Positions 1-8,939 of a stretch of DNA of 64,000 nt are shown here, one piece after another. This DNA is from an uncultured Armatimonadota bacterium. GTDB taxonomy: Bacteria; Armatimonadota; Fimbriimonadia; Fimbriimonadales; Fimbriimonadaceae. The notes beneath the pieces were generated by a model. The model ran no database searches. It was not told the origin of the DNA and worked only from the letters and a program-made list of their open reading frames with translations. Position 1 is the first letter of the stretch; every line of letters begins with the position of its first letter. The DNA is taken from contig CAILEM010000077.1 in NCBI GenBank assembly GCA_903833215.1, positions 1 to 64,000 on the forward strand. Direction: 5' to 3'. The translations under genes were made by a program, and so were the position numbers.

Positions 1-17
1 GACGTACCGAGAACGAG

Positions 18-1406
18 TTAGTTCCCGTACTGCTTCATCAACAGGTTCGCTTCGATTTGGCGCATCGTTTCTAACGCGACGCTGACCATGATCAAGAGTG
101 TCGTTCCACCGATGATGCTGATGTGAACTCCCGAAGGAATTCCTGAGATTCTCGGTGCCAACCACTGTACGAGGGCAACGATTGAAATGAATCCCGCACC
201 AACGATCGTGATTCGAGAAATCACTCCGTCAAGGAAGTCTTTCGTCTGCTTACCGGGTCTAACGCCGGGAATAAACGAACCACCACGCTTGAGGTTGTTG
301 CTGATGTCTTCAACGTTGTACTGAATTGCTGTCCAGAAATACGTGAAGAAGAAGATCAGAACCGTGTACAGAACCGATCCGATGAGCGCCTTAAGCGGAT
401 CTGCGGAGCTTGGGCTCATATACTCGGCGATGGTCTCCAGGAAGTTTCCAAGAGCAGCACTTCGAGCTCGTGCCATCACGCTGAACTGGTAAGGCAAGCC
501 GATCAACGACACCGCAAAGATGATTGGCATAACGCCAGCCATGTTTACAGAGAGTGGTAGATAGCTCGTTTGACCACCCATCATTCGGGTGCCAACCATT
601 CGGCGCATATGCTGGATAGGAATTCGTCGCTGTGCAGTCGTGAAGTAAACAATGATCCAGGTGGTTACCAAGAAGATAATCGCCAAGATCACGAAGCTCC
701 ACCACTGGATCGCTCCCTTATGGAAGTTCGACATCAAGATGTCGGCTTGATTCGGAAGCGAGAGGATGATGCCCGCGAAGATCATCAAGGAAACACCGTT
801 TCCAATTCCCTTCTCGGAAATCTGCTCACCAATCCACAGAACGAACATCGCACCCGTCGTCCAGAAAAGGACGATGACGGCGTCTTGCTGCAAAGACAGG
901 GCTGCAATCGCAGGAGCACTCCTCATGATCTGAAGAAGCCCCCAACCCTGTACGAGGCACAGGCCGATCGTCAAACCACGCGTCTTTTTGTTTTGCTGCT
1001 TTCGAGCGTACTCGCCGCCTTCTTGTAGTTCCTTCTTCCACTGCGGAACAGCGGTGTAAAGGATCTGCATAATGATTGAGGCCGTAATGTACGGGTTCAA
1101 TCCGAGGGCGAAGATCGAAAGCCTTCGAAGCGCGCCTCCGCTCATCGAGTTCAGAAGCTGAAGGGCTGGAAGATTCTCCAACGACTTCATAACGTCTGTC
1201 GACGAGAGGCCTGGAACCGGAACTGGAATGTGAACGCCAAGGCAGAACACAGCGAACATCATCAGCACGAACATAATTCGTTGCCGAAGTTCGGGGTCTG
1301 CCCACGAGAGACGAATCGTCTCCAGCAGCGGCAAGGTTAGACCTTTGTCTCCCTTGCTGCCGCCGTAGTTGCCGCCTCCTCCTCCAAAGCCGGCGGGTAG
1401 GCTCAC
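18..1406 (-). CDS. secY: SecY, protein translocase channel subunit
   Basis: SecY forms the membrane pore of the SecYEG translocon, which exports or inserts most envelope proteins. The 462-residue product has the usual family length and about ten hydrophobic segments, with the typical first helix and plug region near residues 45-70 and the conserved QRRIPIQ stretch near residue 260. The start is a GTG whose bases overlap the rplO stop (GTGA), so the two are probably translationally coupled at the end of the ribosomal operon. Odd feature: the first 20 or so residues form a glycine-rich, flexible cytoplasmic extension (a run of five Gly, then NYGG) not seen in well-studied SecY proteins. The identification is secure. 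Confidence 0.97.
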   Translation of the reverse strand: MSLPAGFGGGGGNYGGSKGDKGLTLPLLETIRLSWADPELRQRIMFVLMMFAVFCLGVHIPVPVPGLSSTDVMKSLENLPALQLLNSMSGGALRRLSIFALGLNPYITASIIMQILYTAVPQWKKELQEGGEYARKQQNKKTRGLTIGLCLVQGWGLLQIMRSAPAIAALSLQQDAVIVLFWTTGAMFVLWIGEQISEKGIGNGVSLMIFAGIILSLPNQADILMSNFHKGAIQWWSFVILAIIFLVTTWIIVYFTTAQRRIPIQHMRRMVGTRMMGGQTSYLPLSVNMAGVMPIIFAVSLIGLPYQFSVMARARSAALGNFLETIAEYMSPSSADPLKALIGSVLYTVLIFFFTYFWTAIQYNVEDISNNLKRGGSFIPGVRPGKQTKDFLDGVISRITIVGAGFISIVALVQWLAPRISGIPSGVHISIIGGTTLLIMVSVALETMRQIEANLLMKQYGN

Positions 1407-1843
1407 AGAGTTACCGCCTCACCGCCCTTGGCCGAGATTGCCTCAGCGGCCGCCTTACTGAACTTGTGTGCGTGAACTGTCAGTTTCTTTGTCAGTTCGC
1501 CAAACGCCAAGATCTTAACTCCATCTTTGATGCCGGAAATGATTCCAGATTTGATCAACACATCGGGAGTGATCTCCTGTCCGGCTTCGAACAGTGTCTC
1601 GAGGTCGTCAAGGTTGACGATCGCGTACTCCTTGTGATTGATGTTTCGGAAACCTTTCTTGACTGGAAGGCGGCGATGGATTGGCGACTGACCACCCTCA
1701 AAGTTGGGGTGAATCTGTCGACGTGCCTTCTGACCTTTGGTACCGCGGGTTGCGGTTTTGCCCATGCCAGAGCCGATTCCACGACCTACTCGTCGCTTTT
1801 TGAACGAGCTACCCTCGTTGGGTTGAAAATTATTGAGACTCAC
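1403..1843 (-). CDS. rplO: 50S ribosomal protein L15
   Basis: L15 is an assembly protein of the large ribosomal subunit. The glycine- and lysine-rich N-terminal arm ([20 protein letters not shown]) and the globular C-terminal half are typical. The frame is open further upstream, but the start chosen is the GTG at 1841-1843: an AGGAGA Shine-Dalgarno lies 9 nt before it, and it gives 146 residues, the usual L15 length. The gene overlaps the end of rpmD by 14 bp, and its stop overlaps the secY start. It sits in its standard order, L30-L15-SecY. Confidence 0.96.
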   Translation of the reverse strand: MSLNNFQPNEGSSFKKRRVGRGIGSGMGKTATRGTKGQKARRQIHPNFEGGQSPIHRRLPVKKGFRNINHKEYAIVNLDDLETLFEAGQEITPDVLIKSGIISGIKDGVKILAFGELTKKLTVHAHKFSKAAAEAISAKGGEAVTL

Positions 1844-2114
1844 TAGGGTCACTCTCCTTCTTGGCGCGCGGCTTCTTCGCCGGTTTTGCTTCCGGCTCGG
1901 CGTCCGCTGCAACGGCCACTTCCGTCGCCGGGGCTACATCCTCGACTTCCGTCACGCTCAGCATGTGCTTGGCGTGGTGGATCATGCCTCGGATGGAGGG
2001 ATTGTCCGGCTGAATGACGACATGGTGCACCTTACGAAGACCTAGTGCTTCCACCGTCGCTCGGTTGCGCTTATTGTTTCCGATAGGACTTTTGACTAGC
2101 TCAATACGCAGCAT
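1830..2114 (-). CDS. rpmD: 50S ribosomal protein L30 with an acidic/basic C-terminal tail
   Basis: Residues 1-60 match bacterial L30 (start [11 protein letters not shown], then a [11 protein letters not shown]-type core), a small protein of the large subunit. Most L30 proteins end near residue 60. This one continues about 34 residues into an Ala/Glu/Pro/Lys-rich low-complexity tail containing [11 protein letters not shown], probably disordered and able to touch rRNA or neighbouring proteins. The start ATG lies inside the 3' end of rpsE and uses an AAAGGAGG Shine-Dalgarno located in rpsE codons, so the two genes are coupled. The core assignment is firm; a function for the tail is speculation. 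Confidence 0.93.
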   Translation of the reverse strand: MLRIELVKSPIGNNKRNRATVEALGLRKVHHVVIQPDNPSIRGMIHHAKHMLSVTEVEDVAPATEVAVAADAEPEAKPAKKPRAKKESDPSESQ

Positions 2115-2673
2115 CGGCTTCCTCCTTTCTTGCCTTGGTAATCCAAGGTGTCAATTGGGCAGCTTCGAGTCCGCGGCTTGCAGCAACCTGCTCGGGAGTG
2201 TGCAGCCCCTTGAATGCCTCGATCGTCGCGTAGGCCATGTTGATGGCGTTGCGGCTACCGAGAGATTTTGCCAAGACGTCATGAATTCCGCAGGCTTCCA
2301 AGCAAGCTCGGACAGCACCACCAGCTTTAACGCCGGTACCAGCAGCTGCTGGGCGGAGAATGACCTTTGCGGTCCCCGACATGGCGACGATCTCGTGAGG
2401 GATCGTGGTGCCAATCATCGGAACAGCAAACATAGCCTTGCGTGCGGCTTCTTCAGCCTTTCGGATCGCGTCGGGGATGCCTCGAGCTTTGCCCAAGCCA
2501 ACTCCAACCTGACCCTTGTTGTCTCCGACGACAACGAGGATTGACCAAGATGCAGTCTTTCCACCCTTGTGCGTCTTAAATACTTTGTTGGTTCTTACGA
2601 CACGGACGTCGAACTGTGGTCCATCTGTCGAACGGCTTTCTCGCTTGCCGCTAAGACGATTCATCATTTTCAT
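2101..2673 (-). CDS. rpsE: 30S ribosomal protein S5
   Basis: S5 is a small-subunit protein involved in decoding accuracy and mRNA unwinding. The N-terminal double-stranded RNA-binding half (VVRTNKVFKTHKGGKTASW, about residues 25-45) and the C-terminal domain (residues 95-170, with ILRPAAAGTGVKAGGAVRA) are both present. At 190 residues it is slightly longer than the E. coli protein, mainly at the termini. It lies 2 bp downstream of rplR and overlaps rpmD by 14 bp. Confidence 0.96.
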   Translation of the reverse strand: MKMMNRLSGKRESRSTDGPQFDVRVVRTNKVFKTHKGGKTASWSILVVVGDNKGQVGVGLGKARGIPDAIRKAEEAARKAMFAVPMIGTTIPHEIVAMSGTAKVILRPAAAGTGVKAGGAVRACLEACGIHDVLAKSLGSRNAINMAYATIEAFKGLHTPEQVAASRGLEAAQLTPWITKARKEEADAAY

Positions 2674-2675
2674 GC

Positions 2676-3029
2676 TTAGAACTCCAGCCCGGCTTCACGT
2701 GCGCCGTCCGCTAGGGACGCAACACGGCCGTGGTACTTGAAGCCTCCACGGTCGAACACAACGGCACCGATGCCCTTCTCTTTGGCTCTTTCCGCCAACT
2801 TCGCGCCAACGATCTTTGCACCGTTTGCGTTACCTGTAGCTTCAAGGCCCTTTTCGACGGAACTGGCTGCAGCCAGCGTCGTACCGGTTGTGTCGTCGAT
2901 AATCTGTGCACTGATGTGCTTAAGGCTGCGGTGAACCGCAAGTCGCGGTCGCTCCGGCGTACCCGATAGCTTCTTGCGAAGACGAATGTGCCGCGCCTCT
3001 CGGAGCTCTTCTCTAAATTTCTTTGCCAC
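2676..3029 (-). CDS. rplR: 50S ribosomal protein L18
   Basis: L18 binds 5S rRNA in the central protuberance of the large subunit. The 117-residue product has the conserved basic N-terminus followed by [20 protein letters not shown], and the C-terminal [26 protein letters not shown]-like end that defines the family. The gene lies between rplF and rpsE in the canonical order, 14 bp after rplF, and starts with ATG. Confidence 0.96.
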   Translation of the reverse strand: MAKKFREELREARHIRLRKKLSGTPERPRLAVHRSLKHISAQIIDDTTGTTLAAASSVEKGLEATGNANGAKIVGAKLAERAKEKGIGAVVFDRGGFKYHGRVASLADGAREAGLEF

Positions 3030-3043
3030 GTTGGGTTAACTCC

Positions 3044-3610
3044 TTACTTCTTCGCGGCCGCTCTCTTACCGGCCTTTAGCTTCACAACTTCTCCGTGATA
3101 TCGAATACCCTTGCCCTTATATGGCTCAGGCTTTCGGACCTTACGGATGTCGGCGGCGATTTGGCCTACTGCAGCCTTATCGATACCGTTAACGAGGACT
3201 TGCTGTGTACGGGTCTTTTCATCCGCCTTTACAACAAATTCGATGCCTTCTGGAGCTTCGATACGAACCGGGTGCGAGTAGCCCATGTTCAGCAAGAGGT
3301 TCTTGCCTTCAAGGGTTACGCGGTAGCCGACGCCGAGGATATCCAGAGTCTTCGAGTGACCTTTGGTCACGCCTTCGACCATGTTGTTGACGAGGGTTCG
3401 AGCCAAACCGTGTTGACTGCGAGCCTCGCGAAGGTTGTTAGGGCGCGCTAGTTCGACCTTGCCGTCATCTTGCTTAAGTGTAAGCAAGCGGGAGATCGGC
3501 TGCGTAAGCTCGCCCTTAGGGCCTTTTACCGTCACTACGTTCGTCGCTTCATCGACGGACACAGTAACGCCAGAAGGCACGGTGATGGGTGCTTTTCCGA
3601 TACGTGACAT
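3044..3610 (-). CDS. rplF: 50S ribosomal protein L6
   Basis: L6 is a two-domain large-subunit protein near the GTPase-associated centre. The start MSRIGKAPITVPSGV and the C-terminal RKPEPYKGKGIRYHGE motif (about residues 157-173) are diagnostic. The length of 188 residues is slightly over the usual 175-180 because of a Lys/Ala-rich end. Its ATG overlaps the rpsH stop by one base (TAATG), which indicates coupled translation. Confidence 0.97.
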   Translation of the reverse strand: MSRIGKAPITVPSGVTVSVDEATNVVTVKGPKGELTQPISRLLTLKQDDGKVELARPNNLREARSQHGLARTLVNNMVEGVTKGHSKTLDILGVGYRVTLEGKNLLLNMGYSHPVRIEAPEGIEFVVKADEKTRTQQVLVNGIDKAAVGQIAADIRKVRKPEPYKGKGIRYHGEVVKLKAGKRAAAKK

Positions 3611-4005
3611 TAATAGACCTCGCAGATGACTTCGCCGCCGATCTTGCGCCTTCGCGCTTCGCGGTCTGTCATGAGTCCGGCACTCGTACTGATGATTCGG
3701 GTGGCAAGGCCACTTCGAACCGGTTTCAGATCGCTGACCGGCTTGTATACACGAAGACCGGGTTTGCTAACGCGTGCGATGTGGTTGATAAGGGGCTTGC
3801 GCTTCGTGTCGTAGCGCAGGTGCACCTTGATGGTGGGGAACTTCGTCTCGGTCGAGATCTCGTGGCCGGTGATGTAACCTTCGGCTTCCAGGATCTTGAC
3901 GATTTCTACTTTGATTGTGCTGTGCGGAACGTCGACGGTCGTATGGTGCGCTTGGCAGCCGTTACGAATACGCGTCAGAAGGTCCGCGATTGGATCGCTA
4001 TGCAT
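3610..4005 (-). CDS. rpsH: 30S ribosomal protein S8
   Basis: S8 binds 16S rRNA helix 21 and organises the 30S platform. In several bacteria it is also the translational repressor of the spc operon. The 131-residue product begins MHSDPIADLLTRIRNG and has the C-terminal STSAGLMTDREARRRKIGGEVICEVY-like end typical of the family. It lies 21 bp after rpsN and overlaps rplF by one base. Whether the autoregulatory S8 target, which in E. coli lies near rplX-rplE, exists here is unclear, because those genes are absent upstream. Confidence 0.97.
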   Translation of the reverse strand: MHSDPIADLLTRIRNGCQAHHTTVDVPHSTIKVEIVKILEAEGYITGHEISTETKFPTIKVHLRYDTKRKPLINHIARVSKPGLRVYKPVSDLKPVRSGLATRIISTSAGLMTDREARRRKIGGEVICEVY

Positions 4006-4026
4006 GTGATTGAACCTCCTTCGTTC

Positions 4027-4212
4027 TTACCAGCTCGACTTCTTCACGCCGGGCAGTTCGCCCTTGTGCGCTTTTTCCCGCAGACAAATGCGGCAGATGC
4101 CGAAGAATCGAAAGTATCCGCTGTCTCGTCCACAGAGTGAACAGCGATTGTATGCCCGAACTTTGAACTTGGGCTTTTTCTTTTGCTTCTCAATAAGAGA
4201 CTGTTTTGCCAT
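4027..4212 (-). CDS. rpsN: 30S ribosomal protein S14, type Z (zinc-binding)
   Basis: This is the short, 61-residue form of S14, with two CxxC pairs (CSLC and CRIC) about 13 residues apart that bind one zinc ion; the long zinc-free form is about 100 residues. S14 sits in the head of the 30S subunit. A GGGAGA Shine-Dalgarno precedes the ATG. It is the first ribosomal gene of this cluster. The usual preceding genes (rplE, rplX, rplN and so on) are not upstream; an unrelated membrane-protein gene is found there on the same strand. Confidence 0.97.
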   Translation of the reverse strand: MAKQSLIEKQKKKPKFKVRAYNRCSLCGRDSGYFRFFGICRICLREKAHKGELPGVKKSSW

Positions 4213-4329
4213 TAATTCTCCCGCCGTTGTCGGGTCGGTTCACTCGTCTTCTGGCTGAAAACGCGCGCCTGCCCCGTGGTTAGGCTGTATTTGACGCGAC
4301 TATCCGCCGCGACAATCTAGCATCATACC
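4213..4329 (-). promoter_or_regulatory. Spacer upstream of rpsN, probable promoter region of the spc-like cluster
   Basis: This 117-bp spacer is where transcription of the truncated spc cluster most likely begins. A TATGAT hexamer is seen on the minus strand at about 4323-4328, but no well-spaced -35 box accompanies it, so the exact promoter cannot be fixed from sequence alone. Confidence 0.3.
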
Positions 4330-4758
4330 TCAGGCAGCGACGTCTCGGTTTTTGGCAAGCTCTTGTTGAATGGTCTTGAACCAACAATAGCCAGCGCATC
4401 CGACGAGGAAAGCACCTACGACAAACCAGGGCCAGGAAGTTTTCTGAAGACGCCAGAGGTTGGCACCGCGCCACAGCACGAAAATTCCCAAGATGGAATT
4501 AACGACCGCCATGACTTTGAGGAATGGCGATTCAAATTCGTCCTTCAAATAGTAAGGGACGCCGGGAGCCTGATCGTCACAGTACTCGTCGACCAAATTC
4601 GTGGCATCGGGAAGCGGAATTTTGAACTCTGCGGCCACGAGCTGAGAAAGTTTTTGACGTGATGTTGGGACTCGGTCGTACTCCGCACGAGCGATTTCCT
4701 GTGCAACACGAGCCTTTGCACGTTCCTGTGGCGTTTGGGCTTCATCCAAGCTAGACAT
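4330..4758 (-). CDS. Uncharacterised membrane protein, two transmembrane segments
   Basis: This 142-residue product is not recognised as a named family. The first half is soluble and helical, with many charges (residues 1-75). Two hydrophobic segments follow, at about 82-98 and 108-125, separated by a short polar loop, and the tail ends in a charged KTIQQELAKNRDVAA. This predicts a hairpin in the membrane with both ends on the same side. An AGGAGA Shine-Dalgarno 5 nt before the ATG supports the start. It is upstream of the ribosomal cluster on the same strand, with a 117-bp gap, and may or may not be cotranscribed. Confidence 0.7.
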   Translation of the reverse strand: MSSLDEAQTPQERAKARVAQEIARAEYDRVPTSRQKLSQLVAAEFKIPLPDATNLVDEYCDDQAPGVPYYLKDEFESPFLKVMAVVNSILGIFVLWRGANLWRLQKTSWPWFVVGAFLVGCAGYCWFKTIQQELAKNRDVAA

Positions 4759-4868
4759 CTCGGTCTCCTATCCCCGAGAGTATAAAGCAGTTAAGGCTGC
4801 TAAAGAAGGGGAGAGTTAACAGGTTTTCCAAACTTGGGCGAGCATTAACATCTTTCGGCCCACGATGA

Positions 4869-5153
4869 CTAAGCCGCTAGCCGATTTTGGGCGATCTTCC
4901 GGATCATCCCGAGTCTCACGAGGGTCACAGATCTTGCTCCAAGTTCGGAGGCAGTCAGGATATCACCGCGATGTAGGGCCTGCCCATTGAGGAAGAGCAA
5001 GTCCGATGTAACTTCATACAATCCATCACCGATTTGCTTCCACGTCTCCATGTTAAATTTGACGCCAAAAAGTCGGTATCCGTAGGCAAAGCCTTTCTGG
5101 CAGGGACTTTTTGCCACCTGGAAATTTCGCTGGAATATTTTCGGGCCGATCAA
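4869..5153 (-). CDS. Small protein of unknown function
   Basis: The open frame of up to 94 residues is not recognised. A TTG at 5151-5153 opens the longest version. An ATG at 5049-5051 would give 60 residues (METWKQIGDGLYEV...). The C-terminal part alternates hydrophobic and polar residues (LFLNGQALHRGDILTASELGA), suggesting a small beta-rich fold. There is no signal peptide or membrane segment and no clear Shine-Dalgarno. The gene would be divergent from the next small frame, with their starts only 16 bp apart. It is moderately likely to be real because the amino-acid composition is protein-like. Confidence 0.4.
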   Translation of the reverse strand: MIGPKIFQRNFQVAKSPCQKGFAYGYRLFGVKFNMETWKQIGDGLYEVTSDLLFLNGQALHRGDILTASELGARSVTLVRLGMIRKIAQNRLAA

Positions 5154-5169
5154 GGTCAGCTTTTCACCA

Positions 5170-5391
5170 ATGGAAGATCGGTCAGAGTCGGTACATGTTC
5201 ACTGGTATGACGCATCTCATGTTATTGAGCAATTTCGGAAAAAGGGGTTCTCCCTCAAGGAACAAACGGAGCCCACCGTTCTGGCTCAAAAGGGATTTAT
5301 AAAACTTATCTTCGTTCCTGAAGACGAGATTGAAACTCCTGTTACTCTAAGCCCTCCCGCCAAACCCAAGAAGAAGTTTTTCTTCTTGTAG
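5170..5391 (+). CDS. Small protein of unknown function with a basic, Phe-rich tail
   Basis: This is a 73-residue frame starting at ATG 5170 with a weak upstream AAGGTC. The N-terminal 50 residues are mixed alpha/beta in composition (VHWYDASHVIEQFRKKGFSL...). The end is a Pro/Lys-rich stretch finishing KKKFFFL. It has no recognised family. It is divergent from the small frame at 4869-5153. Its protein-like composition argues for a real gene, but its shortness and lack of a strong ribosome-binding site leave doubt. Confidence 0.4.
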   Translation: MEDRSESVHVHWYDASHVIEQFRKKGFSLKEQTEPTVLAQKGFIKLIFVPEDEIETPVTLSPPAKPKKKFFFL

Positions 5392-5751
5392 CATGCACAA
5401 AGCAAAACACGTAGGACCCAGACCTCGAAGGGGAGCAACCACGATATGCTTCAATCCGAATGCCATTTCGGAAGTAACTTCGGCTGGCAGACTAAGGAGC
5501 TCGCGCTATGTTGGCGACTTCGTTCGCCTTGCTAGTCATCAGGCTCTCGCGTATGAATGGGAATTCAGCACCGTTGATAGGCTTGCACATAGAGCCAGGC
5601 GCCCCTGTCGCCATCAGTTCGTTTTCATGAGCAGTTATCGGGTCTGCCGTGACAACCAACAGTGGAACTGACAGCCTAAATGACAGAGGAATGGAGTAGG
5701 GAGGTAGAGCCCGTCCGTTTTGGCCCTGACTTCCCTACTCCGTTCCTTCCG
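5392..5751. other. 360-bp intergenic stretch with one long hairpin
   Basis: No convincing gene is seen here. The open frame on the plus strand at 5393-5671 has an arginine-rich, shadow-like composition and no ribosome-binding site. The only clear structure is the long inverted repeat at 5688-5746, annotated separately. Confidence 0.6.
5688..5746 (-). terminator. Long inverted repeat downstream of the Asp-box protein gene
   Basis: Two 15-nt arms at 5688-5702 and 5732-5746 match with a single G:U-type difference and flank a 29-nt loop. The element lies 6 bp after the stop of the 993-residue secreted-protein gene, so it probably ends or protects that transcript. There is no U-run, so it is not a classical intrinsic terminator. 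Confidence 0.55.
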
Positions 5752-8733
5752 CTAGTAAACGGTCAGTGTCGCTGACTTTGTCACACCATAGGTCGCCGAA
5801 ATCATCACCTTCTCTCCAGAGGTCGTCGGCGCCTTTGTTGTGACCGTAAAGCTAACGGACGTGCGGCCCGCAGGGACCGTCACGGTTGCCGGTACCGCTG
5901 CGGTCGCAGGATCGCTAGAACTCAACTTGACCGTAATTGGCGTCGCAAATACGCCCGTTAAGAACACCGTTCCCGTGGAATTGGATGCACCACCAGTGAC
6001 GATAATAGGCTTGAGCCCCATTGCAACCAGACTTGGCGCAGGGAGTGCAATGCTCCAAAGCCCCCTACCATAGGTTCCAGCATAGAGGAATCCGGTTGCT
6101 GCGTTCGCCACGAGGTTATTCACCGTCACATTCGGTAACCCGAACGGATTGGTCAAGTTCGACCACGTCGAACCCGAGTTGGTCGTCATGAACACTCCCA
6201 AATCCGTGCCGACATACCAGACGGAGGCAGGGTTACCCGGGTCTCGGACGACCGAATTGACGTTGCCCGTTGGAATGGCTGTCTTTCCGGATCCATTGAC
6301 GGCCGTCCAGACAGGAGATGCTGCCGCAGTATTCGAGCAACGATACAGATTCGCGTCGCCAACCCCGGCAAGTGCGGCAAGAACGTCCTTCGGATTGGTG
6401 GGGCTCACCGCGATGGAGACAACGGGCAAGCCGCCAGAAAAACCGTTGTCAACCTGGGTCGCCACTGCATTGTTCAGATTGTTTAAACCGGTCACGGTCC
6501 ACACCTGTCCATCGTCAGAACCGGTGTAAACGCGGGTCGCATCACTCGGACAGGTCGCGATGGTCCGCAAGTTGTTACCTTGACCTGCAAGTGCCGTTCC
6601 CGTGATATCGGCCGTCCAATTGTTCGTGGAATCCCACTGCCACAAGTGGTCGGTCCCCGCATAGAGGACGCCAGCCTTATTTCCTTTTATCGAGGTAATG
6701 ATCGGAGGCAGAAAGTTTGTCGACTCACCGTTGTATGCCGGATTTCCGGAGTCTGAAATATCCGATGTCGTTGCCCATCCATCCGTCGTTCGAAAAACGG
6801 AGAGCTTTTGGGTGGAGTTGTACGCGATGCTTGGGTTGAACGGGTCGTAACAGACGGCGGAACCGTCTCCTGCACCGGGATTGATCCACTTTGAAAGATC
6901 ACCTACTGAGGCGGGGTTCGCGTTGTCTTGCAGACCACCCATCAGCCTTGTGATATCGGTGGGGTGCGTTGCCACGAAGTACCACTGAGTGTTGTACAGC
7001 GTGAGGTTCAGTGGTGAGAACGCCCCAGCCTTTTTCGCTGGGTTATACGTCATGCGACTCACGCCACCGTCATTTCCAAAATAGACGGTATTCGCCGTTG
7101 TGGGATCAGCGAAGAACGCATGGTTATCGGTGTGGCTTAAAGCCACGTCGTTTGTCTGATACGCTTTGCTCAGGTCAATCCACGATGATCCACCGTCGTC
7201 CGACATGGCGATCGTGATCAGACCAACGTAAACACCATCTGTGGTCGCGGTGCCGTTTGTGATTTTTGAAGTTCCGATATACAGGTTGTAATCATCCTGA
7301 TCCCAAGTGTAGTTCGCTCCATCAGCGGAGTCTCCATTAGGAAAGCCCTTGATAACATCGGTCCAGGACGTGCCGCCATTCGTCGACTTCCAAATATGAT
7401 TGCCAGAATTCTGGGTGGAACTACTGTCGGGATTATTGGGATCGAGAACAAAAAGCGTTCCTGGAGAAACCTTTGAGCAGGCGACGTCAACGGAATTATG
7501 AGCCCGATTAGGAAACGGCACACTCACCTTTGACCAGGTGGAACCATCGTCAGTTGACTTATACATGTTCGCGCCGGAGGATCCTTCACCGGCTGCGAAG
7601 AAAGTGCGGACGCCACTGTTGTTTGGCAGGCTTACGGAAAGCCCGTCCCAATTGACAGTCGGGGCTGCTGCCTTCGTCCAGGTCGTACCGCCATCTGTAG
7701 ACCGATAAATACCTCCTCCGGAGCCATTTCCCCTTCCACCCGTCGCAATAATGATCTTTGAGTTCCCAGGGTCGACCATGATCCGGCTGATCGCGACCCC
7801 ATTAAATACGCTTGCGCCAACATTCGTCCACGTCGATCCTGAGTTGGTCGATTTCATCACGCCAAACGCAACGGATCTTGCTGACGGAAAGTCTCCTGTT
7901 CCAATAAAGATGGTGCTCGGCGTATTCGGGTCAATCGCGACGGAACTGGTTTGCATTGATTGCCATGAGTCACTCAGCGGGGTCCAGGTACCACCTTTGT
8001 TCGTGGATTTCCATGCACCGCCCCCTGCCGTGCAGAGGAAGACATTGTTGTTGTTCTTGGGGTCAACGGCGACCGCGTTCACACGTCCTGCGAGTGGTGG
8101 CAACCCATCGAATTGACGTCCAATAACCGGCTGCTGGTTGTGGGGGCCAACGTAACTCCACTTTGCGGTGATGGCTGCAGGGCCAGCAGCAAACGGAATC
8201 AATGTGAGGGCATCTCTGGCTTTGGCGGCCCGAACATACGGTGTTGCGTCAAAATTGCCGTCTCTGCCGACGTGATCGTGAAGCCAGTGCTGGTAAGCCC
8301 CCCAGTGCGACAAAGTCTCCGACTCGTGTCCACGCTCCTTCTCGCCTTTGCCCGGTTGCTTCGAAGCGTTATGTCTTTCGATCGCCTGCAAGTATCGAAG
8401 GTGGTCGGTGACCGATTCATCATTCGACATCGCGATGTGCTTCTGATCGCCATTGAGGACAAGGCGCAACTTGCGAGATTGCCGAAGTTTTGCCTTGACT
8501 TGCCTGTAGTTCGCGGAAGATTTGAGTTGAACCACAAAAAGCCCTGATGGGGGATCTACCGCTGTGACGATGCCTGCGTGCCCCAAAACTTGCATGATGG
8601 TAGCGCTGGACTGATCGATCGACTCAACCAGGAGCCGCTTTCCTGTTGGACTTGGTGGGCTGGCGACGGAAGTTACTGCCAACACGGAGCAACCTAACCC
8701 CAGCGCGCAAGATTTCGGTAAGAAAGCGTTCAA
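5752..8733 (-). CDS. Large secreted Asp-box (BNR/VPS10-like) beta-propeller protein with one Ig-like domain
   Basis: This is a predicted exported protein of 993 residues. The frame is open 31 codons further upstream. The TTG at 8731-8733 is preferred because GAGG lies 5 nt before it and it starts directly at a signal peptide (Lys, a hydrophobic core, then A-S). After the signal comes a segment resembling a protease prodomain (FVVQLKSSANYRQVKAKL), then many Asp-box repeats of the type S-T-N/D-G-G-x-T-W (for example KSTNKGGTWTPL and TTNSGSTWSNL), forming one or two propellers over about residues 190-890. A C-terminal Ig-like domain of about 95 residues follows (VTVPAGRTSVSFTVTT). There are no catalytic residues of a known glycosidase. 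It is probably a surface binding or structural protein. A paralogue lies at 59822-63958. Confidence 0.85.
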   Translation of the reverse strand: MNAFLPKSCALGLGCSVLAVTSVASPPSPTGKRLLVESIDQSSATIMQVLGHAGIVTAVDPPSGLFVVQLKSSANYRQVKAKLRQSRKLRLVLNGDQKHIAMSNDESVTDHLRYLQAIERHNASKQPGKGEKERGHESETLSHWGAYQHWLHDHVGRDGNFDATPYVRAAKARDALTLIPFAAGPAAITAKWSYVGPHNQQPVIGRQFDGLPPLAGRVNAVAVDPKNNNNVFLCTAGGGAWKSTNKGGTWTPLSDSWQSMQTSSVAIDPNTPSTIFIGTGDFPSARSVAFGVMKSTNSGSTWTNVGASVFNGVAISRIMVDPGNSKIIIATGGRGNGSGGGIYRSTDGGTTWTKAAAPTVNWDGLSVSLPNNSGVRTFFAAGEGSSGANMYKSTDDGSTWSKVSVPFPNRAHNSVDVACSKVSPGTLFVLDPNNPDSSSTQNSGNHIWKSTNGGTSWTDVIKGFPNGDSADGANYTWDQDDYNLYIGTSKITNGTATTDGVYVGLITIAMSDDGGSSWIDLSKAYQTNDVALSHTDNHAFFADPTTANTVYFGNDGGVSRMTYNPAKKAGAFSPLNLTLYNTQWYFVATHPTDITRLMGGLQDNANPASVGDLSKWINPGAGDGSAVCYDPFNPSIAYNSTQKLSVFRTTDGWATTSDISDSGNPAYNGESTNFLPPIITSIKGNKAGVLYAGTDHLWQWDSTNNWTADITGTALAGQGNNLRTIATCPSDATRVYTGSDDGQVWTVTGLNNLNNAVATQVDNGFSGGLPVVSIAVSPTNPKDVLAALAGVGDANLYRCSNTAAASPVWTAVNGSGKTAIPTGNVNSVVRDPGNPASVWYVGTDLGVFMTTNSGSTWSNLTNPFGLPNVTVNNLVANAATGFLYAGTYGRGLWSIALPAPSLVAMGLKPIIVTGGASNSTGTVFLTGVFATPITVKLSSSDPATAAVPATVTVPAGRTSVSFTVTTKAPTTSGEKVMISATYGVTKSATLTVY

Positions 8734-8775
8734 ATAGACCTCAGTGCATGCATCCAACGATGCAAAAGCTTGGGA

Positions 8776-8781
8776 AGTATA
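8776..8781 (-). promoter_or_regulatory. Candidate -10 element for the secreted Asp-box protein gene
   Basis: TATACT on the minus strand lies 42 bp before the chosen TTG start. The matching -35 box is weak. A 7-bp inverted repeat (GCTGAAA/TTTCAGC, 8811-8832) lies just upstream and could be an operator. Confidence 0.35.
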
Positions 8782-8939
8782 AGAGGTTCCTAACCTAAAT
8801 CGGTTGAGTTGCTGAAAGTGGCGCATTTCAGCAGTGTTTATCTACTGGCGAACAAATATATTTTTGCAGTTCTTAGCCAGGCTGAGACTTCAAACGGAGT
8901 CGTGACTCAGAGACCTCTGTGGCCCTCAGGTGAAGAGCT

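Noticed and set aside
5393-5671. Plus-strand frame of 92 residues after the small gene at 5170.
   Set aside because: Arg-rich, shadow-like composition and no ribosome-binding site.
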